From contig CAWACP010000007.1 in the NCBI GenBank assembly GCA_963780655.1, positions 124,001-188,000 on the forward strand: a DNA stretch of 64,000 nt, given 5' to 3'. Of the stretch, positions 49,689 through 57,973 are shown in pieces. Origin of the DNA: CAWACP01 sp963780655. Lineage in GTDB: Bacteria > Acidobacteriota > Terriglobia > Bryobacterales > Bryobacteraceae. The notes beneath the pieces are model-generated. The model saw only the letters and a program-made list of their open reading frames with translations, was not told the DNA's origin and ran no database searches. Position 1 is the stretch's first letter; every line of letters begins with the position of its first letter. The translations under genes and the position numbers were made by a program.

Positions 49689-51109
49689 GCGCGCCCCTCG
49701 AAAAATCATCGCTCGTCCGCGGACTCTCGTTGCCCGCGGCCATCTCCGTGAACATCGCCAACATCATCGGCACGGGCATCTTTCTGAAGACCCGCGTCAT
49801 GACCTGCAACGTCGGCAGTCCCACGCTGGTGCTCGCGGTCTGGATCGTCGCCGGCCTGCTCGCGTTTGCCGGCGCCCTGACCTTCGCCGAGCTGTCCGCG
49901 ATGATGCCCGAGGCGGGCGGTGAATACGTCTACCTGCGTAACGCCTACGGGCGGCCCATGGGATTCCTTTACGGCTGGACCATTTTCTTCGTCGCGCGCA
50001 CCGGATCGCAGGCCGCGCTCGCCACCGGCTCCGCCATTTTCCTGAACATCATCACCGGGGGCGCGCTCAGCCGCACGTTCTTCACGGCCAACCTCTTCGG
50101 CCTGATGATTCCGTTCGGTCTGTTACAGGTCACGGCGCTCGCGTGGATCTTCGTCATCACTGTCGTGAATTGCGCCAATGTCACTGCCACCGGACGCCTG
50201 GCCTCGGCTCTTACGCTGGTGAAGCTCTCGTTGCTCGTGCTGATCGGCAGCGGCGCCATGCTGCTCGCCCACGGCAACTGGGGACATCTCGCCATGAGCG
50301 CGGCCGGCGGAACCTGCGAGGGCGTCAGCGCGGCGGCTCGCGGCGGACTGGCCGGCTTCGGCGCCGCCATGCTCGGAGCGCTGTGGGCCTACGACGGCTG
50401 GGACAATCTGGCGCCGCTCTCGGGCGAGGTGCGCAATCCGCGGCGTAACCTGCCGCTCGCCTTCATGGGCGCCATGTTCGTGGTGGCCGCCCTCTACGTC
50501 TTCGTGAACCTCTCCTATTTCTATGTGCTGGCGCCGCGCGAGATCGCCAGCGTGCCGCTCAGTTCGTCGGTGGCCACCGAGGCCGTGCGCCGTTTCCTCG
50601 GCAGCGCCGCCGCCGGCCTGATCGCTATGGCGCTGCTTGCGTCGTCGGTGGGCGCGCTGCATGCTTCCGTGCTGGCCAACTCGCGAATCCCGTACGCCAT
50701 GGCGCAGGATGGCCTGTTCTTTCGCAAGCTCGCCGCGGTCTCGCCAAAGAGCCACGTGCCGATAAACGCTCTGATCGCGCAGGGCGTCTGGGCAAGCGTG
50801 CTCGCGCTCTCCGGCTCCTACGATGTCCTCACCGATTACGTCATCTTCGCGTCGTGGGTGCTGTACGGGCTGGCCACCGCGTCGGTGTTCGTCTTCCGGC
50901 GCCGCATGCCCGATGCGCCGCGGCCTTATCGCACGTGGGGCTATCCGGTGGTCCCGGCGCTCTTCCTGCTGGTAACGGCGTGGCTGCTCATCAACACGCT
51001 CTTCACGACGCCCGTGCAGGCCTTTGCGGGCATCGCCCTGATGATCGCCGGTGTGCCGTTCTATTTTCTCTTTTCGCGCCGCAGCAGCGCCGTGAGCACG
51101 GAACGTTGA
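49685..51109 (+). CDS. APC-family amino acid permease
   Basis: This 474-residue permease has about 12 helices. The N-terminus SVNIANIIGTGIFLKTRVM carries the GTG(I/V)F substrate-binding loop of helix 1, and LWAYDGWDNLAPLSGEVRNPRRNLPLA is the helix 6 to loop block of LAT-like members. It exchanges or takes up amino acids. The ATG overlaps the symporter stop and its own stop overlaps the next TTG start. The pair of carriers suggests uptake and exchange of related solutes, but the evidence is positional only. Confidence 0.93.
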   Translation: MSAPLEKSSLVRGLSLPAAISVNIANIIGTGIFLKTRVMTCNVGSPTLVLAVWIVAGLLAFAGALTFAELSAMMPEAGGEYVYLRNAYGRPMGFLYGWTIFFVARTGSQAALATGSAIFLNIITGGALSRTFFTANLFGLMIPFGLLQVTALAWIFVITVVNCANVTATGRLASALTLVKLSLLVLIGSGAMLLAHGNWGHLAMSAAGGTCEGVSAAARGGLAGFGAAMLGALWAYDGWDNLAPLSGEVRNPRRNLPLAFMGAMFVVAALYVFVNLSYFYVLAPREIASVPLSSSVATEAVRRFLGSAAAGLIAMALLASSVGALHASVLANSRIPYAMAQDGLFFRKLAAVSPKSHVPINALIAQGVWASVLALSGSYDVLTDYVIFASWVLYGLATASVFVFRRRMPDAPRPYRTWGYPVVPALFLLVTAWLLINTLFTTPVQAFAGIALMIAGVPFYFLFSRRSSAVSTER

Positions 51110-51711
51110 GCAAGGTCTTTCTTCTCTCCCCGGCGCGGGCTGACGGCGTGCGCGCCCGCATGCTGGCGAACGAACGAGCCATGTTTCCGCTGGCCGTGAA
51201 GCTGCGCGAGCAGGGCGCTCCTCTGGGCGAGATCTTCAGCTTCGCCAGCGGCCTCTACTTCCGCGGCAAGCTCGCCTATGCCCGCGCTTTCGAGTCCCCG
51301 CCCGAAGGCGTCCCCGGATCGCTGGTCATCGCGGCCGGGTTCGGTCTCGTGCCGCCCGACAGCATCGTCACCATCGACAGCCTGCGGGCCATTGGGAGCG
51401 TGCCCATCGATCATGACGACCCGCGCTACCGCGAGCCGCTCGAACGTCACGCCCGCGCGCTGGCCGAGGCCGCCGGTCCCGGTTGCCATCTCATCCTGCT
51501 GGGCAGCGTGGCCACGCCGAAGTATATCGATCCACTGCTGAAGGTGTTCGGCGAGAGGCTGCTCTTTCCCGCCGAATTCGTCGGCCGGGGCGACATGAGC
51601 CGCGGCGGCCTGATGTTGCGCCGCGCCAGTTCCGGCGAGGAGCTGACGTATGTCCCGGCGCTCTCAGCGGTCCGCCACGGTCCGCGCCCGCCCCGACTCC
51701 CCCGCCGATGA
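51106..51711 (+). CDS. Protein of unknown function coupled to the APC permease
   Basis: This cytoplasmic protein has about 201 residues. It reads LSKVFLLSPARADGVRARMLANERAMFPLAVKLREQGAPLGEIFSFASGLYFRGKLAYARAF, then DHDDPRYREPLERHARALAEAAG and CHLILLGSVATPKYIDPLLKVFGERLLFP. The start is probably a TTG at 51106 that overlaps the permease stop, as no ATG fits. The fold looks alpha/beta with a possible Ser/Asp/His-rich active region, but I do not recognise it. The context suggests handling of the transported solute. Confidence 0.72.
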   Translation: MSKVFLLSPARADGVRARMLANERAMFPLAVKLREQGAPLGEIFSFASGLYFRGKLAYARAFESPPEGVPGSLVIAAGFGLVPPDSIVTIDSLRAIGSVPIDHDDPRYREPLERHARALAEAAGPGCHLILLGSVATPKYIDPLLKVFGERLLFPAEFVGRGDMSRGGLMLRRASSGEELTYVPALSAVRHGPRPPRLPRR

Positions 51712-51717
51712 CACGCT

Positions 51718-51814
51718 TTCAGACGGTGCTGAAGTCAACGGCTGGACATGCAGGCGAAAACGCCTGCTCCACAATCCACTGGAGTCTTTGTGGAGCAGGC
51801 CTTCGGCCTGCAAA
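51718..51814. repeat. Uninterrupted copy of the repeat that holds the group II intron
   Basis: It reads GTGCTGAAGTCAACGGCTGG, then ACATG, then CAGGCGAAAACGCCTGCTCC, then ACAA, and a second arm TTTGTGGAGCAGGCCTTCGG. The first half aligns with 560-594 (which has AATGTAA extra) and the second with 2458-2530. The junction ACATG/CAGGCG is where the intron lies in the other copy, so this is a natural empty site. The element sits between convergent genes. Confidence 0.9.
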
Positions 51815-51822
51815 GTGGCAGT

Positions 51823-53415
51823 TCACACCGAACCCGGCGAATCGTCCGCCAGCGCCCGGCCTTCCCGCGCCACGCCCGTATCGAACTGCAGCCGCACCCC
51901 TTCGGCTGCCGACCCGCGCCAGTTCGTGAAGCATTCGCGAACCACCTGAAAGATGATCTTCCGGTTCTCCAGCATCACCTTCAGCCACGCGAATGCGCCC
52001 TTCTGCGGAAAGTAAATGCCGCGGAAACACAGCCGCGCCACCAGGTGACTGATCTTGTACGGCGCCGGCGCCTCGGCGATTGACGCCAGTGCGCTGCGCG
52101 TGCGCGCGGGGCTGTAAGAATTGGTCCACGCGTAATCCACTTCCGTGTGCACCTCGTCGATGCTCATCTTCAGCGGCGTGTGCGCCATCCGGAACGGCGC
52201 GAAATCGAGCCAGTGCGTGGGGCGCGTGAGCCGGCCCTCTTTGGCCAGCCGCGTATAAAGAGGAGTGGAAGGAAACGGCGTGATCTGTCCGAAGACGGGC
52301 AGTCCGGGCGGCCATTCGCGAATCTGGCTCAATGTGCGTTCCGCCACCCCTGCCGTATCGTTGTCCAGGCCGAAAATGAACGACGTAATCGCGTAGACAT
52401 GCCGCCGCGCGAGGCGTTCGAGAACGGCGCGATACTCGCTGGGCTTGTTGAAACTCTTGTTCACGTTGGCCAGGTTGGCCGGGTCCAGCGATTCCATGCC
52501 GATGAAGATCCACTTGCCCCCGGACTCCGCAATCAGGTCGATCAGTTCCTCGTCTCGCAGCAGGTTCGCGCTGATCTGGGCCACCCACGCCAGTTGAGCG
52601 CCGGCCGCAATGATGTCCCGCAGCAGCGATTTCGTCCGCTTCACGTTGATCGCGAAATTGTCGTCCACGAAGAAGACAGCCGCTTTCCCGCGGTTCTGCC
52701 GGGCGCACGCTTTCACGCGCAGCATCTCGTCCACCACGCTCTGGTTCGATCGAAAACGGATAGAATCGCCGAAGAATCCTGTCACCGTGCAGAACTCGCA
52801 GCCGTATGGACAGCCGCGTCCCGATTCGATCGGGATCAGGTGAAACTTTTCCCACTCGACGCCGAAATGTCTCATGATCGGCCGGACGGCCGCCGGAATC
52901 CTGTTGAACTGTTCCAGATCGAGCGACTCCCACGGAATCTGCGGGTACTCGCCCAGATCCGGTTTGTGCTCCTGCCCGAAAGCGTCCACCGGCGCGTACA
53001 CGTCCTTCAGTTCGCCGCGAGCCGCATCGGCGACAATCCGCGGCCATGTCTCATCGGCTTCCCCAAGCGCCACGGCGTCAGCATGGCGAGGGCCGCCGCT
53101 ACGCCCCAGCGCCTCGTCCGGCAACTCGGTGACATGCGGACCGCCCATCACCACTCTGATCCCGGCGGTGCGCAGGGCGTCCGCCGCCTGGTAAGCCCTC
53201 GCAATCATTCGCGTCATGGCGCCGATGCCCACCAGGTCGATCTTTCGGTCCTGTGCGAACCGGACGATCTCGGCGTCGCTCATCGGTTGGGCATTGCCAT
53301 CCAGCAGCACGACTTCGTGGCCGGCGGGCGTGCGCGCCTGGAGCAGGAACATCCATAAATGAGGCATGAAATTGCCGGTCACACCATTGTCGGGATTGTA
53401 AAGTAGTATTTTCAA
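51823..53415 (-). CDS. Radical SAM protein with B12-binding-like N-terminal domain
   Basis: This protein of 530 residues begins with a Rossmann-like domain (LKILLYNPDNG, then VVLLDGN and VVMGGPHVTELPDEAL), as in cobalamin-dependent radical SAM enzymes. The usual DxHxxG cobalamin motif is not seen. The radical SAM cluster motif is CPYGCEFC, cysteines at 202, 206 and 209, followed by DDNFAINVKR. The start is taken as TTG at 53415 because the domain begins there; an ATG at 53472 is possible. The substrate is unknown; relatives methylate or rearrange lipids, hopanoids or natural products. Confidence 0.85.
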   Translation of the reverse strand: MKILLYNPDNGVTGNFMPHLWMFLLQARTPAGHEVVLLDGNAQPMSDAEIVRFAQDRKIDLVGIGAMTRMIARAYQAADALRTAGIRVVMGGPHVTELPDEALGRSGGPRHADAVALGEADETWPRIVADAARGELKDVYAPVDAFGQEHKPDLGEYPQIPWESLDLEQFNRIPAAVRPIMRHFGVEWEKFHLIPIESGRGCPYGCEFCTVTGFFGDSIRFRSNQSVVDEMLRVKACARQNRGKAAVFFVDDNFAINVKRTKSLLRDIIAAGAQLAWVAQISANLLRDEELIDLIAESGGKWIFIGMESLDPANLANVNKSFNKPSEYRAVLERLARRHVYAITSFIFGLDNDTAGVAERTLSQIREWPPGLPVFGQITPFPSTPLYTRLAKEGRLTRPTHWLDFAPFRMAHTPLKMSIDEVHTEVDYAWTNSYSPARTRSALASIAEAPAPYKISHLVARLCFRGIYFPQKGAFAWLKVMLENRKIIFQVVRECFTNWRGSAAEGVRLQFDTGVAREGRALADDSPGSV

Positions 53416-53571
53416 GAGGTTGCAGACCTTTCCGAAACCCGTTGCATCGGCGCTCCGAGCGACGGCGAGCAACTTCCGGCGTTTGGAGGGGACCCGGGGA
53501 AAATACTGGGGTCTGACCCAAGCATAACACTACCTTTTCGGTCCGGTATGTTTGGCGCATGATTGATCTAT

Positions 53572-54036
53572 ATGTTCCCCATGCAGCCGATCGGATATGT
53601 CAGAAGCCCTTACCGTGATCCCCGCGACGTTCCGAAGGGATTAGGCGCGACGCACGAGGCCGAAGGCGCTCTCGAGATCGGCGCCGAGTTTGCTCCCGGG
53701 CTGGCGGACATCGAAGGTTTCTCGCACCTGTTCGTCATCTGGGTGTTCGATCGCTCTGCGGGTTCCCGTCTCACCGCCACGCCGCCGAGCGACAATCGGC
53801 CGCACGGCGTCTTTGCCACCCGTTCACCACAGCGACCCAATCCGATCGGCCTCACCGTCGTCGAGCTGCTGGGTTGCGAGGGTTCGGTCCTCCGCGTCCG
53901 TGGCGTCGACATGCTGGACGGCACCCCGATCCTCGATATCAAGCCGTACCTGTCCAGCATCCCCGAGGATCGGCTGCGCCGCGGCTGGCTCGCCGAAGCC
54001 GAAAATCGCTCAACTTCCAGCCCGCCGTTACGATAA
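53572..54036 (+). CDS. trmO: TrmO/TsaA-type tRNA methyltransferase
   Basis: This 154-residue protein of the UPF0066 family reads QPIGYVRSPYRDPRDVPKG at the start, then GLADIEGFSHLFVIWVFDRS, GVFATRSPQRPNPIGLTVVELLG and ILDIKPYLSS. TrmO adds a methyl group to N6-threonylcarbamoyl-adenosine 37 of some tRNAs, using S-adenosylmethionine. It is shorter than E. coli TrmO because it lacks the C-terminal domain. A downstream ATG at 53581 is also possible. The divergent radical SAM gene shares its promoter region. Confidence 0.88.
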   Translation: MFPMQPIGYVRSPYRDPRDVPKGLGATHEAEGALEIGAEFAPGLADIEGFSHLFVIWVFDRSAGSRLTATPPSDNRPHGVFATRSPQRPNPIGLTVVELLGCEGSVLRVRGVDMLDGTPILDIKPYLSSIPEDRLRRGWLAEAENRSTSSPPLR

Positions 54037-54043
54037 GTACTTC

Positions 54044-54400
54044 GTGAGCCGGTTTATCGCTGACGCCATCGAGATCCTCGCTACTGCCGAGAACACCCTC
54101 GAAGCCGGCTGCACGCCGTCCGATCTCACGATTCTGATTTCCGCCGAAGGAGGGATTCACATGTTGGCCGATTCCGACTGGCCGCTGGAATCCCTCCGCC
54201 TTCATCACGGCTCCAGCGCCGCGTATCGCGTCAGCCCGTGCCAGGACCGAGTCCGCGTGGAAGGCCGCGCCGGCGCCCGGACCTGCCTCTTCGAAACCGA
54301 CAAGCCGGACCGCGCCGCACGCTTCCTGCTGAACTCCGTCCCGGCGTACGTCATCTCAGGTTGGGCAGACGGTCGCCTTTTGTCGTCTGCGTCTGCCTGA
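54044..54400 (+). CDS. Small protein of unknown function
   Basis: This 118-residue protein starts with GTG, seven bases after the trmO stop. It reads IADAIEILATAENTLEAGCT, then LTILISAEGGIHMLADSDWPLESLRLHHGSSAAYRVSPCQDRVRVEG and LFETDKPDRAARFLLN. It is mixed alpha/beta with no signal peptide. I do not recognise the family. The composition and reading frame look like a real gene. It may be read with trmO. Confidence 0.65.
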   Translation: MSRFIADAIEILATAENTLEAGCTPSDLTILISAEGGIHMLADSDWPLESLRLHHGSSAAYRVSPCQDRVRVEGRAGARTCLFETDKPDRAARFLLNSVPAYVISGWADGRLLSSASA

Positions 54401-54456
54401 TCGCCGGTCCAGAGTCCTGGCGCAGCCGCAACCGGCTTGCAAGCAGGCCGCCGCCC

Positions 54457-54956
54457 ATGAGCACTACCGAGTTTGTTGCCACCGTGAACGAGTACTTCAG
54501 GGAAGCGGGAGTCGGCTGGAAACTGGAGAACGGGTCGATTCTCAGCCGTGGCGATGAGGAGTTCGAGAACCAAACCACGACAGCCATCGCGGTTCCCGCC
54601 GACGCCACGTACAAATCGGCAGGGCAGGAACTTCATCAAGCGATTGCGGATCTGTCTCGGAGGCCCCGACCCGATCTGACTGGCTCCCTCGTCCACTGAA
54701 TCAGGGTGTTGAGAAGGCATGGGGCTATGCTTTCGAGATGGGAAGGCACGTCCGTGAAGGCCGTGTGCCGGAACGAGAAGAGGCTGATTTGATCGTCGGA
54801 AGCCGCTGCAATTTCGACGTACTTAACGAAGAAGAGAGTACGCCAACCCTGCAATCGCCGATGATGACGTGCCTTTTCAGATTCGGTGATCAGATTATGA
54901 CGCCACGACGAAGAGGCCCGAACAGAAAATCAGCGAGGTCACGAGGCAGATCATAG
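54457..54956 (+). pseudogene. AbiJ_NTD4-like abortive-infection domain remnant
   Basis: An opening frame (MSTTEFVATVNEYFREAGVGW, then ATYKSAGQELHQAIADLSRRPRPDLTGSLVH) stops at 54699. A second frame resumes with EKAWGYAFEMGRHVREGRVPEREEADLIVG. Both parts match the AbiJ N-terminal domain 4, which normally has about 50 residues between them, now deleted. The domain is found in phage-defence-like proteins. The gene is no longer intact. Confidence 0.6.
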
Positions 54957-54981
54957 ACTATCCGCAAAGAAGGAAGACGCG

Positions 54982-55404
54982 ATGACCGTGAATGACGCCC
55001 GTAACTGGAGACCCCCGTTGCGTGCCCTCCTAATCCGCCATCCATGGATCGATAAGATTCTGGCCAACGAGAAAATGTGGGAGATTCGAGGGTCGAGAAC
55101 GTCCGTACGTGGCCGGATCGGACTTATCGCCAGCCGATCCGGGACCATCGTGGGAGTATGTGACCTTGTAGGTTGCGTAGGACCACTAACAGCCGACGAG
55201 TTCCGTAAGAATGCGAAAAAGGCCGGGATGCGTCCGAGCGAGGCTGTGTTGAGCCACTATCGACGGACCTATGCGTGGATTCTGACGAAACCACGAAAGC
55301 TGAAACGGCCTGTCCCTTACTGCCACCCATCCGGGGCGGTCATTTGGGTGAAACTCGATGGTGAAGTGGAGCAGGCGATACGGGAACAACTCAGAGGTCG
55401 GTAA
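54982..55404 (+). CDS. ASCH-domain protein
   Basis: This 140-residue protein is an ASCH domain, a PUA-like fold that binds RNA or modified nucleosides. The pattern is ALLIRHPWIDKILANEKMWEIRG at the start, then GRIGLIASRSGTIVGVCDLVGCVGPLTADEF and YAWILTKPRKLKRPVPYCHPSGAVIWVKL. Some ASCH proteins hydrolyse N4-acetylcytidine; others sit in defence or toxin modules. It lies next to a defence-like remnant and a lower-GC tract, so recent transfer is likely. Confidence 0.85.
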   Translation: MTVNDARNWRPPLRALLIRHPWIDKILANEKMWEIRGSRTSVRGRIGLIASRSGTIVGVCDLVGCVGPLTADEFRKNAKKAGMRPSEAVLSHYRRTYAWILTKPRKLKRPVPYCHPSGAVIWVKLDGEVEQAIREQLRGR

Positions 55405-55980
55405 CGAGTGTTGGTAAAGCTGGTGGTCGAATCGCGCTTTCACGAATCGGACTCGCAATCCAATGTCGATCAGCCATCCGGGCACAATGTCGATCTCTGT
55501 GTTCGATTCTCCTCTGTTCTGGGTTTGTCCGAATGGATTTCGTTGCACTGAGAACCCACTCCGAGCCGCTGACCCGTTTCGCAGTACCGTGATCATCACT
55601 CGACCAGTACCCGCATCCGACGCGTGTTGGTGGACTAATTTCAAGTTGTTTCCCGGCTGCGGTGATCGTGAACGCTCGTTTATACGCATGGAAAGGGAAT
55701 ACCGGTCGGCCATCTGCACCGATCTCGGACCCAAACACTCTGGAATTACTGCCTGCTTCGAGGGCCGCAGTTTTTCGGAATTCTGAGACGACGGCTACAG
55801 GTTCTAAGATTATGGGTCGATCATCGGTGTGACTCTCCCGATACGGCAGATGTTCATCGCCGCCTTTCTTCCAGAGCCGCAACTGTAGTGTCCACACAGG
55901 AACAGATGGACCAGACTGCCTCCGGTTGATGAACAGCACGAGATTGACCGTGCAGTTTCGGTGAGAAACACGGAGGGTTT
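55405..55980. other. Lower-GC stretch without a confident gene
   Basis: No protein family was recognised. On the minus strand two overlapping frames both show plausible pieces, such as LKLVHQHASDAGTGRVMITV and TEIDIVPGWLIDIGLRVRFV in one and TITAAGKQLEISPPTRVG in the other. They may be the remains of one frameshifted gene. The base composition is lower in GC than the flanks. Confidence 0.4.
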
Positions 55981-56154
55981 GTGAACAAGTTCTGCACATC
56001 ATGCGGTAACCCGGCTGCCCCGGATGGCGCATTCTGCCCACATTGCGGGGCATCTTTTGCCAATGCTTCGGTGATGTCGGTTACCCAGAAGTTGGTACGA
56101 TTGCAAACTTCCGGTTCGAGACGAAAGCGTATCTGGAACGGACGGCGAGATTGA
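55981..56154 (+). CDS. Zinc-ribbon protein, possibly frameshifted
   Basis: This ORF of 57 residues starts with GTG after GGAGGGTTT, a strong ribosome-binding site. It reads KFCTSCGNPAAPDGAFCPHCGASFA, a classic double CxxC zinc ribbon, then loses pattern. Another frame beyond reads DGEIDEFERRKAAYDARIAALKGVKS and ends at 56221, overlapping the next start (ATGA). The original gene may have been about 80 residues, with one frameshift. The zinc ribbon at the start is certain. Confidence 0.6.
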   Translation: MNKFCTSCGNPAAPDGAFCPHCGASFANASVMSVTQKLVRLQTSGSRRKRIWNGRRD

Positions 56155-56217
56155 TGAGTTCGAGCGCCGGAAGGCAGCTTATGACGCCAGGATCGCCGCT
56201 CTGAAGGGTGTAAAGTC

Positions 56218-56601
56218 ATGAAGCAAATTGTTTATGACCTGCTGACAAGAAAGGGTTGGAAGATCGGAGACATTCGAGGCGCATGGTATACATGCATTGC
56301 CCTTTTGATTGTGGGTGTGCTGTTAGTCGTCGTCTGCAATATTCCGAAGACTGAGGTGACGTACACTTTTGACCGAATGATCGGTAATATCCGAGAATAT
56401 CTCCCATCCAAACAACCCGATCTGCTCTCCATTGAACTTGCCAAAATTAACGCAAACAACGCCAAAGCGAAAACCCACAAGCATGTAGCAACAACACCCC
56501 GTTCACAGTTCCGTGGTGACGAAGGCTGTGTGCTGCCTCACGGCGAGATTGTCTACAACACAGACTGTAATAACAGCAGTTCTGAAGGGACGAAAAGATG
56601 A
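56218..56601 (+). CDS. Small single-span membrane protein of unknown function
   Basis: This 127-residue protein has one hydrophobic helix at about 24-42 (WYTCIALLIVGVLLVVVCNI) and a polar C-terminal part with Asn/Lys/Thr runs (KINANNAKAKTHKHVATT). Base use is clearly lower in GC than in the flanking regions. Its ATG lies in the last codons of the zinc-ribbon gene region and its stop overlaps the next ATG, so the three small ORFs are linked. No family was recognised. Confidence 0.55.
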   Translation: MKQIVYDLLTRKGWKIGDIRGAWYTCIALLIVGVLLVVVCNIPKTEVTYTFDRMIGNIREYLPSKQPDLLSIELAKINANNAKAKTHKHVATTPRSQFRGDEGCVLPHGEIVYNTDCNNSSSEGTKR

Positions 56602-56768
56602 ACAACAAACCGGAAGAAACCACTCAAGACAGGCCGCCAACGATATCCCGACGAACCAACCGAAGAAGCCATTGGCGACTGGCATTACTGGGTCTCGCAG
56701 GGCTACTGCCTCTGAATTACGCACGCGTACCGAAAGCTCACGGAGGAAACGGGTTTCGCTGGCGCTGA
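56598..56768 (+). CDS. Possible 56-residue basic membrane miniprotein
   Basis: The ORF overlaps the previous stop by four bases (ATGA). It reads ETTQDRPPTISRRTNRRSHW and then LALLGLAGLLPLNYARV, a basic N-terminus followed by one hydrophobic stretch. The 3' end overlaps the IS630 remnant on the other strand, so the gene may have been cut by it. Support is limited to the coupling and codon pattern. Confidence 0.35.
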   Translation: MNNKPEETTQDRPPTISRRTNRRSHWRLALLGLAGLLPLNYARVPKAHGGNGFRWR

Positions 56769-57090
56769 GCGGTTCGCATCCCAGAGCTGGCGGACGCCGC
56801 CTGCTTCGAACCGCCTGCGCCACTGTATCACTGCGGCTCGCCCGATGTTCAACTCGTGCGCAATGCTTGGAAACGCCGTCGGCCGCCTTGAGGAGAATGC
56901 GCGCGCGTTGCCTGACCTGATTGGGTATCTGGGGCGAGGCTGCAACGGCCTCGAGAATATGCCGCTGCGGCTCCGACACAGGCAGCGCAGGCGCTTTCCG
57001 GGACATTGGACCGTGTCTTGTGAAACGGCGCCCTCGGTTCAGCAGTTCGGACCCGCAGAACGGACAGACCGCGAGCGGCTCCTCAGTCAT
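56710..57090 (-). pseudogene. IS630-type transposase fragment
   Basis: The minus strand reads MTEEPLAVCPFCGSELLNRG, then RHILEAVAASPQIPNQVRQRARILLKAADGVS, and shifts frame to IAHELNIGRAAVIQWRRRFEAGGVRQLWDA, which is the IS630 helix-turn-helix. The DDE catalytic domain is absent and there is a frameshift. Only the N-terminal part of the transposase is left. Confidence 0.75.
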
Positions 57091-57159
57091 TGGCGTTGCC
57101 GTTTCGTTGCCGTTTCGTTGCCCCCTCAGCCGACTCGCTCGGGCATCTCAGCGTCTGAC

Positions 57160-57735
57160 TGCAATCGAGGGCATCTGGTGCGGGGAGTGCGTTGGACGTT
57201 CTCGTAGTTCCACACCCATGAAGAGCGATATTTCGGATCCAGTGGCTGCGGACTCGGCGGCGCAGCCCGGGAGTCCGGGGCGGTCGGCACCGAAACAGGA
57301 GCCTGCGCATTCGCCATCGTGGCCGCCGGCGGCGGAGCATCGGGCGCGGATGGAACGGGTGGCGGCGCCATGATCGCAGCAGGCTGTTGAGCCTCGACCC
57401 GCAGAGCACTTCCCGCGGCGAATCGCCACCACGCAAACCACCCATGCTCCCACGAACACATAACGCTTCCAGCCGTCCGGCGCAGGCAGAGCAGTTCCCG
57501 AAAGGATCCGCTCCACGCGGCGGCTCACCGTTGCGCATGGCCACTCCGGCCAGCGGCAATCGCGGCTTGCCGGCAAAATAGAGCAGAACTTCAGCGTAGA
57601 GCGGCCGGCTCTCGACTACGCGCAAAGCAGCCTCATCGCTTGCCGTTTCCGCCAGCGTCGCGAGCTGCTTGCGCAGCGGCCAGGCCAGTGGACTGAACCA
57701 GAAGACAGCCGCATGAATCGACCCGAGAAGCTGCA
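57160..57735 (-). pseudogene. Remnant of an M56/BlaR1-family peptidase
   Basis: One frame reads IHAAVFWFSPLAWPLRKQLATLAETASDEAALRV and YAEVLLYFAGKPRLPLAGVAM. A second continues with RVERILSGTALPAPDGWKRYVFVGAW. These fit the BlaR1/M56 membrane peptidase after the HExxH helix. The HExxH itself and the C-terminal sensor are missing. The gene is truncated and frameshifted. Confidence 0.7.
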
Positions 57736-57772
57736 CCCATAAATCGGCCCACTGCAGGTGCGCGCCCTAACC

Positions 57773-57842
57773 GGTCCCATAGTCCTCCAGGACCTCATCG
57801 GCCGTCAGCACTCGCAGGTAGATTGCGACTTCAGCAAGCAGA
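57773..57842 (-). pseudogene. LamG-like C-terminal fragment, copy 1
   Basis: The minus strand reads LAEVAIYLRVLTADEVLEDYGTG, a close match to LDEVAIYPRVLTADEVLKDYVTG at 58960-59020. That motif ends concanavalin/LamG domains. Only about 23 codons remain. Confidence 0.55.
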
Positions 57843-57973
57843 TCAAACTACTCCGAGTTCGTTCTTACTGAGATCCTTCAGCGGCATAGGGTCTCCATGG
57901 TCCCGCGCACTCGCACATCGACCCCTCCGGGAGCGACCTCGTGGTACTCTTTCCTCTACGGCGAGGTCCCGCG

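Noticed and set aside
48189..49709. Very acidic long frame opposite the sodium:solute symporter
   Set aside because: The composition (Glu/Asp/Gly-rich, no hydrophobic core) is what antisense reading of a membrane protein gives. The plus-strand transporter motifs are decisive.
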